Source of the DNA: Haloarchaeobius salinus
GTDB lineage: Archaea > Halobacteriota > Halobacteria > Halobacteriales > Natrialbaceae
Assembly (NCBI RefSeq): GCF_024464185.1
Contig: NZ_JANHAU010000002.1
Coordinates: forward strand, 930,001-994,000
Reading direction: 5' to 3'
Length of the DNA: 64,000 nt
The notes under the pieces are model-generated. The model saw only the letters and a program-made list of their open reading frames with translations, had not been told where the DNA came from and did no database searches. The stretch's first letter is position 1. Each line of letters begins with the position of its first letter. Below, piece by piece: positions 25,770 to 34,000 of the stretch. Both the position numbers and the translations under genes were made by a program.

Positions 25770-25950
25770 CAATATGCGGGATGAGGGTCGTCGGTCGTCG
25801 GTTCCGCCATAAGGCGGAGCGACGGCCCGGCTGCCAATTAACGCGCGAAGTTCGCCCCCTTCGTCAAGCAGGGTACCCAACTTGGCACCTTCGTAACCCC
25901 TCTTCAGAAGTGGCCAGTTCACGAAGACTCTGTTTCAGCTACGAAGGGGT
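25770..25950 (+). ncRNA. Candidate structured non-coding RNA
   Basis: A TATA-like TTTTAAGTA at about 25750-25758 precedes a DNA stretch without a natural protein frame. A hairpin with a 12-bp stem and one bulged G is formed by 25796-25808 and 25813-25824 around the loop ATAA; its core is CCGCC/GGCGG. A second possible stem pairs CCTTCGTA (25888-25895) with TACGAAGG (25940-25947), and GCGAA-G-TTCGC lies at 25845-25855. Frames covering it have non-haloarchaeal, Arg/Gly/Leu-rich composition. It does not look like SRP RNA, RNase P RNA or tRNA. Strand and ends are guesses from the promoter-like box. It could also be a decayed miniature element. Confidence 0.25.
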
Positions 25951-26242
25951 ACTCCATTACGCACGCGAGCTTCGAGGCTTCGACCCAGCCAACCGCTTCG
26001 GTGTACACTCCACCGTACGCGCGAGGTTCACGCATCGCTTCTCGTCGTTAGCCAGCGACGCCCCTTAGAGACCCTTCGACACTTCCCCAGAGAGTTCCAT
26101 CCCTCTCGAAGCCTCACCTCGCAGGGTCTCCTCACCAATACGTATCAACGCGCCCAGTGGCAACACTGGCCAGCGCAGATACATCCCATAGGTAGCCACT
26201 GGCACTCAGACGACGACGCACCACACGCGACTCCTTCGACCA
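25951..26242. other. Gene-less stretch downstream of the structured element
   Basis: No frame here has natural haloarchaeal composition. The bases remain GC-rich with repeated cgcttcgg- and acgcgcgag-like words, suggesting a continuation of the same non-coding element. Promoter elements for the gene at 26243 are not obvious. Confidence 0.35.
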
Positions 26243-26629
26243 ATGTCCAGCTACACCAACCTCGACCAGACGTATCTTCCGCCGATCAAACAGCACGCCC
26301 GCGACCGCTGGCACGAACGCTTCCGCACGGACCGCCCGCTCGAAGCCGCCTGGCGCGCCGCCAAACCTGTCGAAGCCCCAGCAGCCCGCTGCAGCCACGC
26401 CCGGCTCTACGAACCCGTCGACGCACTCATGCTCGTCCGCGACGGCTGGCTCCGAACCGTCCTCATCAACGACGGTCGCCTCGACACAACCGGCCTCGTG
26501 ATGTGCGACGCCTGCGACGACCTCGTAGACCCGATCACAGACACGCGCTGCCCAACATGCGGAGAACCACAACCCGCCGTCCAAACCTGCGGACAAGTCA
26601 CCGTCATCCGCGGAGGTAATCACCGATGA
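26243..26629 (+). CDS. Small protein with zinc ribbon
   Basis: 128 residues. The N-terminal half is helical (QHARDRWHERFRTDRPLEAA); the C-terminal half has CDACDDLVDP then CPTCGE, a two-knuckle zinc ribbon, with an additional Cys in AARCSHARLY. Its stop overlaps the start of the next gene as ATGA, so the two form a translationally coupled pair. I do not recognise the family. A nucleic-acid or protein-binding adaptor is the most that can be inferred. Codon use is strongly C-ending. Confidence 0.65.
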   Translation: MSSYTNLDQTYLPPIKQHARDRWHERFRTDRPLEAAWRAAKPVEAPAARCSHARLYEPVDALMLVRDGWLRTVLINDGRLDTTGLVMCDACDDLVDPITDTRCPTCGEPQPAVQTCGQVTVIRGGNHR

Positions 26630-26937
26630 GCAGCCCCCCGTTCCTCCACATCGACGAGTTCGACGGCACCAACGGATTCGTCAAAACGAAAGCGTTCGTC
26701 AACTACACCATCGACCTCAACAGCCACACCCCTTACCAGAAAGTCATGCTCGGCAACAGCGACCGTGGCGACGTCCAACGCCCCTGCGTCGTCTTCAACG
26801 ACGACATCACTCTCAACGAAGGGTGTGGCTACGTCTTCGGCGGCTTCGACAACCTCTGGCCAGAAGGAGAGGAGATACAGTTGAAGCTCGCCCAAGGCGC
26901 GTGGATCCGGAAGATCTACGACCCGAACGACGAGTAG
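26626..26937 (+). CDS. Small beta-rich, possibly OB-fold protein
   Basis: 103 residues, coupled by ATGA overlap to the zinc-ribbon gene. Alternating hydrophobic segments (FVKTKAFVNYTIDL, YQKVMLGNS, CVVFNDDITL, CGYVFGGFD, EIQLKLAQGAWIRKIYD) suggest a small beta barrel such as an OB fold, resembling the N-terminal region of the Argonaute in this window only in general style. OB proteins bind single-stranded nucleic acid or nucleic-acid machines. No family match from memory. A pair of a zinc ribbon and an OB-like protein could be a small DNA-binding complex. Confidence 0.55.
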   Translation: MSSPPFLHIDEFDGTNGFVKTKAFVNYTIDLNSHTPYQKVMLGNSDRGDVQRPCVVFNDDITLNEGCGYVFGGFDNLWPEGEEIQLKLAQGAWIRKIYDPNDE

Positions 26938-27040
26938 CGCCCCTCCCACCGTTCTGCACTCGGATCAGTATCTGTGCTCGGGTCGAGTATCGTCCCGCAC
27001 GCCCCAGTTTAATGACGACAGGTTGAGAAAGGTTGTAGTA

Positions 27041-28273
27041 ATGGCAGCTACGCTCACCGAACCCGCCGTTCTCGCTGCCGCCAAAGACACCCTCTACCCT
27101 GATCTCGACGATAATCAAGAACACTACGCTGTCACGGAAACGCAGTTCACGAAACTATCGTGGGGCGGGTGGGAGATCCCTGACGATCTGCGCCGACGCC
27201 TCGCGCCGTACAACACGATTCGCCTCACAGACGGGGAACCTGACCTCCTCGGCGTCGGAATGCCCGCTCTCGAAGTCCTGAACGCCGACGCCGCAACAAC
27301 CCCAGTCACGGTAATCGAAGCGAAAGGCCACAACAACGACCCGAGTGCCGCCGACGTCCGAACCGGAATCAACCAGGCACACGGCCACCTATCCGAAGTC
27401 AACATCGGGTACGTCGCTGCCCCCATCCAGAGCATCACCGACCAGGCACGCGCACTGGCCCGCGACCTCAACATCGGCGTCATCGGCGTCGAAAACCCGC
27501 ACGACGCAACGCTCATCGAACCCGCTCGCGTCACCGGCGTCGGCGACTTCTCCACCACCATTGACGCGATCCGCTTCCAAGCCACAACGCACCAACTCAC
27601 CGAAGGCAGTTTCCCAGTCAACCACCCGAAGAACTACCTCGGCTATGCACTCGCCCTCGCCGCAGATGGTGACACAGCTGACATCTACTCCGAGCACGTG
27701 ATCAACAGCGTCTCAGGCGGCCGCCGCGGTGCAATCCTCCTCGGTCTCGTCGACAATCAGCCCGGTGGAGAGACACTCACGCACCTCGGTGCTGAGGTCG
27801 TCCGCTTCGCCCGCACTCAACACGGAACCGTCGATACTGCACTCGACGAATTCGCCTCTTGGAAAGGCCGATCCACACCGTTCACCGACCTCGCACCCCG
27901 GTGGGCGCAACTCGCCCGCTCAGTCGCCATCCAGTACGAGCCCACGCAACTCATCATCGAAGCCCTCGAACGCCTCCACCAACGCGGCATCAAACCCGCT
28001 ACTATCGACGCCGTCGTCCGAGAAGCCTGCCGTATCAACCAACCACTCGCCGTAGAAGTATTCATCACCCAATCCAGGCGCGAAGACGTGCTCACCGCCG
28101 ATGGTGACATCGATGAATCAGTGCTTACCGATTCGGCGGTGTACAAATCGGGAATCCACTTTCAGTTCAAATACCACCTCCGGCATATTGGACTGCTCAC
28201 AGAAGGTGGGACCGACGACAAGGACGAGGTTCTATCGAACGAGTGGGCGCTACATCAAGCAGTCGGGATCTGA
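27041..28273 (+). CDS. PD-(D/E)XK nuclease-like protein
   Basis: 410 residues from ATG 27041, chosen because a TTTAATG element at about 27008-27014 is about 28 bases upstream; an earlier in-frame start would precede the expected transcript start. GEPDLLGVG (D) and TPVTVIEAKGHN (E-x-K) form a PD-(D/E)XK core near residues 70-105, followed by GINQAHGHLSEVNIGYVAAP, typical of the helix and strand after the site. The C-terminal half (AIQYEPTQLIIEALERLHQR, FKYHLRHIGLLTEGG) looks like a winged-helix region. Probably a DNA endonuclease of unknown specificity. Convergent with the next gene, with five bases between stops. Confidence 0.65.
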   Translation: MAATLTEPAVLAAAKDTLYPDLDDNQEHYAVTETQFTKLSWGGWEIPDDLRRRLAPYNTIRLTDGEPDLLGVGMPALEVLNADAATTPVTVIEAKGHNNDPSAADVRTGINQAHGHLSEVNIGYVAAPIQSITDQARALARDLNIGVIGVENPHDATLIEPARVTGVGDFSTTIDAIRFQATTHQLTEGSFPVNHPKNYLGYALALAADGDTADIYSEHVINSVSGGRRGAILLGLVDNQPGGETLTHLGAEVVRFARTQHGTVDTALDEFASWKGRSTPFTDLAPRWAQLARSVAIQYEPTQLIIEALERLHQRGIKPATIDAVVREACRINQPLAVEVFITQSRREDVLTADGDIDESVLTDSAVYKSGIHFQFKYHLRHIGLLTEGGTDDKDEVLSNEWALHQAVGI

Positions 28274-28278
28274 CTGAC

Positions 28279-29625
28279 TCACTCTTCGCCTGACTTACTC
28301 ACCTCGGTGATGAGATTCCCGAACCGTCGGAGCAGGACTTCTGCATTCTCCTTGGTTGTTGTCGGCTGGTACTGTCCCTCTTTGTACTCCGCTAGTTGGA
28401 TACTCGGGTGAGCTAATAGGTTGAGTGACTGTTCAATGACGTGCTGCTCCGGAACTCGTTCCTCACTGTACATGCCCTTCAAAATCAAGCGGAGTCGGTT
28501 GGCGGTTCCTTCTTCTGGATCTGCTCGTTGAAGCGCTTCCATCACGGCCAACAAGTCCTCAGTACCGCCAAGGCGAGTCCGGAGTTCATCATCGATCTGA
28601 TCAAGCCGGTCATCTTGGAACGCCCCCGGTTCGGTGAGATATGCCGAGAGTGCTTCCGGTGGAATCCCATAGGTATCACGCCGTTCTAAGAGCGCCTGGA
28701 GGTGATCGGTCGCAAGGAGGACAATCCCTTGTCGGTCCGCATCTTCAATTGCCGCCGGAGTGAAGCCAGGCGCAACAACAATCGCCTGGTCGGCCGAGTG
28801 CCGCTCTTTATGCCCCTGTATCCGTGTTGCATCCGGCGAGGCCAACGTCCCACTACTTCGTGCCTTTACCTCGATGACTGCGTGAATTGGAGCCGTGATT
28901 TCAACGTCCGTATCATCTCCGCCTTCAATCCATCGCGCTTCAAACCCTAACCGAGAGAACGCCTTGGCGACCAGTTCTTCCAACTCCTCATATTGGTCAC
29001 CATCCCGACTCGCCGCAACAATACGCTCTCCCAGATCTAGTTCTTGTACCTCTTCAGATTCCTCCTGCGACGGCTCCTCATCGAACTCATGAACCCGGAC
29101 ACCGCTCCCTGTCAACTCATTAACCGCGGTTTCAACGGACTCATACGCATCCTCTATGTCGCGGATACGCGAATCCGACACACGACTGAACCCCTGCGGA
29201 ATATAATTGTCTTGGTACCCCGCGAGTTCGTTGAACGACTCAACGTCCACATCAATCTCCTCCACCCCAGTCAAGAACACCAAATACCGCCACGGACTTT
29301 CAGGATCCCACGGGTTCCCCTCAGTACGCCAGAGGTGCTCAGCCAGGTCAAGATCTTCACGTGTCCGCACAACCGTCGCCTGCGCGATGTACCTCCCATC
29401 TCGGTAGATTAACGCAATGTCCCCACCCTCCACGAACTGCCACTTCGAGTCAACTGACGTTCCCCACAGATGCACTTTCTCCGTCTCTGAATCAGTAACG
29501 GCCTCAACTTCGGTGTCAGAAAGGTACTCTTCAAACTCTGCCGGGTCATGCCCTTCCTTCACGGACTGCAGATAATCCTGATAGGCGTCCTCCCGTCCAG
29601 CTGTTATAATGGCAATCCCCGTCAT
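28279..29625 (-). CDS. PUA/ASCH-like sensor fused to Mrr-type restriction endonuclease
   Basis: 448 residues. The N-terminal 150 residues (VHLWGTSVDSKWQFVEGGDI, RDGRYIAQATVVRT, PWRYLVFLTGVEEID) have the order seen in PUA/EVE/ASCH domains: an entrance barrel, a ligand pocket, then a WRYLVFL strand. Residues about 215-300 match Mrr-type catalytic domains: YEELEELVAKAFSRLGFEA, GGDDTDVEI (D), AVIEVKARSS (E-x-K) and ADQAIVVAPGFTPAA. The last 130 residues are helical. A sensor-plus-Mrr arrangement is usual for enzymes that cut modified DNA. Second of two same-strand genes, 66 bases after the coiled-coil nuclease gene. AGTGA-A-TCACT at 29634-29644 precedes the start. Confidence 0.75.
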   Translation of the reverse strand: MTGIAIITAGREDAYQDYLQSVKEGHDPAEFEEYLSDTEVEAVTDSETEKVHLWGTSVDSKWQFVEGGDIALIYRDGRYIAQATVVRTREDLDLAEHLWRTEGNPWDPESPWRYLVFLTGVEEIDVDVESFNELAGYQDNYIPQGFSRVSDSRIRDIEDAYESVETAVNELTGSGVRVHEFDEEPSQEESEEVQELDLGERIVAASRDGDQYEELEELVAKAFSRLGFEARWIEGGDDTDVEITAPIHAVIEVKARSSGTLASPDATRIQGHKERHSADQAIVVAPGFTPAAIEDADRQGIVLLATDHLQALLERRDTYGIPPEALSAYLTEPGAFQDDRLDQIDDELRTRLGGTEDLLAVMEALQRADPEEGTANRLRLILKGMYSEERVPEQHVIEQSLNLLAHPSIQLAEYKEGQYQPTTTKENAEVLLRRFGNLITEVSKSGEE

Positions 29626-29691
29626 TCCTGTGTGAGTGAATCACTACGTTGCCAGGAGAAAAATCACAGGGGTAGACAGGGAGTCTGCCGG

Positions 29692-30903
29692 TTACTCTGC
29701 AGTCTGAATTTCGGTGCGAATATCCGTCAGTTCCGATTTTACCTCCCCCTCGATCTCCTCTAGTTCCTCGTCGATCTCGTTGGCCGTCTTCCTGATTGAG
29801 GTGGTCTTCTTCCGAATCGTACTGAACCGGTCAATCGAATCGCTCACCTCACTCACGGCATTCTGAATGGCTTCCGGATCGAACGCGGTGCCCGAATCGA
29901 CGTACCCTTGAACCGCTCGTGTCCGCGCCCAGTTGTACGCGATTCGAAGGAAGCCCGGTTCGACGTCGTCGTCCTCGGTTTCTTTGAGGGCAACGGAGAG
30001 CCGCTCGGAATCGAACTCGTGGAAGTACCCGACCTTGTTCGGGATGTAGGACTCGCACTCGAAGACGATGATCCCGTAATCGGCGTCACGGTTCTCCACG
30101 GCGTCAGCGAGTTCCTCCTTGATACCGCGCTGTGAGTACCCGCTGTCGCTTTTCGCTTCGACGACGATTCGCTGACCAGTATCGTTGAGCGTGATGACGA
30201 AGTCCCCGACTTTCCGGCCACTGATCTCACCAATCGTGTCGCCGGTGTACTCGACTTCGTTACTCGTGTTGTACACAAGGTTCGAGAGTATGTTCTCGAC
30301 GGTGTCTTCGAAGTCGTCGCCCTTCAGCGTGGTCCGCTGCCGGATCTCTTCCTCCGTCTCCTCAGCGGTCGCTTGCTCCTCGATTTTATCACGAAGGTCT
30401 TGAATCTGATCCTGCAACGTCCGCTTGAGCCGGTACGTCGGTGTTCCCTCCGTATCGGGATCCAGCGCCTTCTGAATGCGTTCGCCGTCCTCACCGAGCT
30501 CTTCATCGAGGCGCTCGGTAAACGGCCCGTCTTCGCTGAACGCGTCCTCAATGTGCTGCTTGAGATGCCCATCCTGACCGAGATGATCCTCGAAAATCTG
30601 GGGGACGTGACCATCGTCGCCAAACTTCTCTTCAACCTCGTCCTCGATCCGGTCAATTTCCTCTTGGAGATCTCGCTGCATCTCAGTGAACTTCCGCTCG
30701 ACGTACTCCTCCTGCTGAGACGTTTCCGCGAGATCCAGCGTCGTTACACCGACACGCAGCGCTCTGACGAAGGCATCCTCCCGCTCCCGATCATCGTCAA
30801 ACTGCTGGAGATAATCAACGACCGTCGAATCCGTAATCTCAACATCAGTTACGTAAGCGCGGCCGTCATCCATCTCTATCCGAGGAACCCCTTCAGTAGC
30901 CAT
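29692..30903 (-). CDS. Coiled-coil protein with PD-(D/E)XK-like nuclease domain
   Basis: 403 residues. Residues about 60-200 form a long, very acidic coiled coil (REREDAFVRALRVG, QQEEYVERKFTEMQRDLQEE, LKRTLQDQIQDLRDKIEEQ). Then DDFEDTVENILSNL, KVGDFVITL (D), RIVVEAKSDSGYS (E-x-K) and ADYGIIVFE give the core of a PD-(D/E)XK domain like DUF2130/RmuC-related nucleases. A second coiled coil ends the chain. A TATA-like TTTTATTTAG (minus strand, about 30930-30940) lies 28 bases upstream of ATG 30903. It may cut DNA as a dimer or larger assembly; target unknown. Confidence 0.65.
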   Translation of the reverse strand: MATEGVPRIEMDDGRAYVTDVEITDSTVVDYLQQFDDDREREDAFVRALRVGVTTLDLAETSQQEEYVERKFTEMQRDLQEEIDRIEDEVEEKFGDDGHVPQIFEDHLGQDGHLKQHIEDAFSEDGPFTERLDEELGEDGERIQKALDPDTEGTPTYRLKRTLQDQIQDLRDKIEEQATAEETEEEIRQRTTLKGDDFEDTVENILSNLVYNTSNEVEYTGDTIGEISGRKVGDFVITLNDTGQRIVVEAKSDSGYSQRGIKEELADAVENRDADYGIIVFECESYIPNKVGYFHEFDSERLSVALKETEDDDVEPGFLRIAYNWARTRAVQGYVDSGTAFDPEAIQNAVSEVSDSIDRFSTIRKKTTSIRKTANEIDEELEEIEGEVKSELTDIRTEIQTAE

Positions 30904-31037
30904 GTATCACGCCGGAAAATATCTCTCCAACTAAATAAAATGGAGGCACCAATTTCGGTACAACGAGACAATTAATATACGAAGGGCACCAAGAACTATC
31001 TCGTCATCTCTGACCGGAATAGTGCTTTCGGAAAGCG

Positions 31038-31044
31038 TTTAATA
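31038..31044 (+). promoter_or_regulatory. TATA-like box before the giant repeat protein
   Basis: TTTAATA lies 40-46 bases before ATG 31084. That predicts a short leader of about 20 bases, and a GAGG Shine-Dalgarno-like tetramer at 31070-31073 sits ten bases before the start. Use of a leader and Shine-Dalgarno sequence differs from the leaderless promoters in the GC-rich parts of the window. Confidence 0.45.
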
Positions 31045-31083
31045 CAGTTTCATGATTACTATGCTACTTGAGGAACAGACCTG

Positions 31084-34000
31084 ATGGGATCTATTGACAA
31101 CTCAGGTATGGATATCGAACGCGTTATTTCGCAAGCAGAAGGGCAGATAGACCGTCAACTGCTTTCTGGCCAAGGGGAGGGAGGGCTATTTACCACGGGA
31201 TATCTCTCTGACAGTCCGTTTTATGAACTTTTGTCCGCGAACGAGGTACCTCACTACCTATTCGCCTCAGCGAAGAAAGCCCCGACCATCGATGGGCACC
31301 CCCAACGAGACTCTCTTGATGACTACCGCGCGATTACAGCTGTGACGAGTGATAGGATTCTCTATGCGGTCGGCGCGAGCGATGGCGATATCACGGGCGA
31401 AATTGGGTACGATGAGATTGATGCGGTTGATATAACAGATGTTGGGTCACCACTTCGGTCGAAACCCGTACTCCTCGTCGAGACTGTAGATCAGGAGTAT
31501 CGGTTCTACGGTGCAAATGTCGCCAACAGGGATTCGTTACTTGATTTTATCCGCGAACAAATCACCAATGTCTACGAGTCGAAGACGCGAAAGCACATCG
31601 CCGACGCAAAGGAGGCACTAAGCGATGGCAACCTGACGCAAGCCGCTGATCAGATAGATACAGCACGGGAATTCTTCGGCGTAGCCAGTGAATGGCGAGA
31701 GCTAATTACGCGCGACGCTGATCTAGCAGATCTTGACGCAGAGATTGACTCGCTGACTGACCGTCTCTCTGCTAACCGCACTATTCAGTCGGTGCTCAAA
31801 GACGTCCAAGGGGCCATCGAAGACGGGGACGCCGCATTTAAAAAAGGCGATATCAACGAAGCGGGTGCCAAGTACAAGGAGGCCTATGACTGTCTAGATG
31901 ATCTTGACGAAATGGTTGAACTGAATGCTATCCTAGGAGAAAGTGATATCAATTCTGTACGCTCAGAGTTGCGAGTTCGGGACTTTGCGACAACTCCTAC
32001 CGAAGTTCATCGGAGGTTGCGGGATCGTCTTGAAAGAGCACGTAGTGCCGAAGCGGCATCCGAAAGGACGAGTGACCCGAAGCAGGCAAAAACTAATCTC
32101 GAAGCTGCTGCCGAGACTGTAAAGGAGTATTTCGATGAACTCCAGAGCGCCAATATCGGATTTGCCGAATGCACCCCAGAAGGGCAATGCGATGGCTGTG
32201 GTCGGCCCATCGGTGTTGACCTTAATATCGAAATCGGAGGGGTCCCCGTCTCGGTTTGTGCACCCTGTTCCGAATTTGGTGATAACCGGCTACTCACCGA
32301 GGACGAGGCGGAAGAATACATTGAACAATTAGAAACAAAGCGTAAGCTGACTGGACCACTTCCGGCCGCAGTTCGACGTATCAATAATAGCCACAGCCGG
32401 ACACCCACTCCTGACGAAGTACTTTCTGAGGCCGGCGTGTCTGCCACCGCTTTACAGGAGCGGTACGGATCGTACGAAGATTTGCTCGATTCTCTTGATT
32501 TAGATCCGACATCGGACCTCCTAAATGATCTCCGGAACGTCGCAGACAAGGTCGAAAGACAGCCGACTAAGGAGGATGTTCGAACGCATGGCCGGTACAA
32601 GATAGCGCGGTTCCTCACTCACTTCGGCGACTGGGAGAGTGCACTCCAAGCAGCTGAGCTTAACACAACCGAAGGGGTCAATGGGTTAGCCGGAAACGAC
32701 TCCAAAGAAGGTGATGACGGTGACGAAGGTGATGAACTGGATACCCCCACTACAGAAGAACTCCTCGCCCCCGTACGAGAGGCTGCTAATACACTTGGAC
32801 GCCCGCCAACGTATCAGGAAGGAATGGATCGAACCCAATTCTCAGGCAGCCAGTACGGTAGTCAGTTGGGCACCTGGAACGATGTCTTAGCGGCCGCTAA
32901 TCTCGATGTTCGAGAAGCCTTGTGCGAGGATTTACGATCAGTAGCTGACGAGATGGGCATGACTCCGATGCGGCAAAATCTTGAGGAATATGCGACGTAT
33001 CCACCACGCCTTTACGAGGACTGCTTCGGGTCAATTGAAGCCGTGATTAAGGCCGCCGGGTTCGAATTGGTCAACACTGATCGGTACAACTGGATCAAAA
33101 GCCTCCGAAAGCTATACCTGGAGAAAGGGGAGGTTCCGTTACCATTCGACGTACGAGATCGCGCGCCAAATCTGCTTGACGAAATCTACGACGATGTTCA
33201 GACCTGGGATGAGGCTTTAAGTAAAGCCGGAATCCGCAAAGGTGACCAGGACGATTTCGCCGAACGGCTGTTGATGGAACTCCAGCAAGTCGGCGAGGAA
33301 CTTGGCCATCAACCATCACGACAAGAGTTCAACCGTTACGGATCATTGCCCGTTTCGGAGCTCGAATCACACTTCGACTCATTCAAACAGGCACTTTCCG
33401 TGTCTGACCTGGACCTGCCGTCAGGACGACCTGTTCAGGGTCCGCTCGATGAACCGCCAGATGCAAGTGGTGAAATACCATCTCACACTGACCTACTCCG
33501 CGAACTCCACTGGCTTGTCGAACGAAAAGGTAGATCAGATGCCCGAGAGCGATTCGAAGAAATCGGCTCATTTGACGCTGAGCACTACGATTTGCAGTTT
33601 GGATCACTTGATGATGCGTTTGACCAATTATTTGAGATCCAACAATCCGATACTCGCGGGAGCGAATACGCTCCGCGACGCATCCTCGTTGACGAACTTA
33701 GCCAGTTCGGTGAATTTCTGGAGCGAGCACCAACGCTGATCGAACTGCTCTACTATAGTAGTGTTTCTCTGGAGAAATTCTCCGAGAAATTTGAGTCATT
33801 AGCTGACATCTATAATGCGGCAGGGTTTGAGTACGATGACGATTTGCCGTCGAACGAAGAGCTTCTCAACGACATTCAGCTAGTTGGTGAAGAGCTTGGT
33901 CGCCCACCGACACTCGATGAGTATGCTGACCACGGTCAATTTGACTATGCAAATGCTATTCGTCGATTTGACGGGTGGATTCCGACGCTAAACGCGGTCG

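Noticed and set aside
25781-26068. 95-codon plus-strand frame as a protein gene
   Set aside because: Arg-rich, non-acidic composition unlike any neighbour; it coincides with hairpins, so a non-coding element is more likely.
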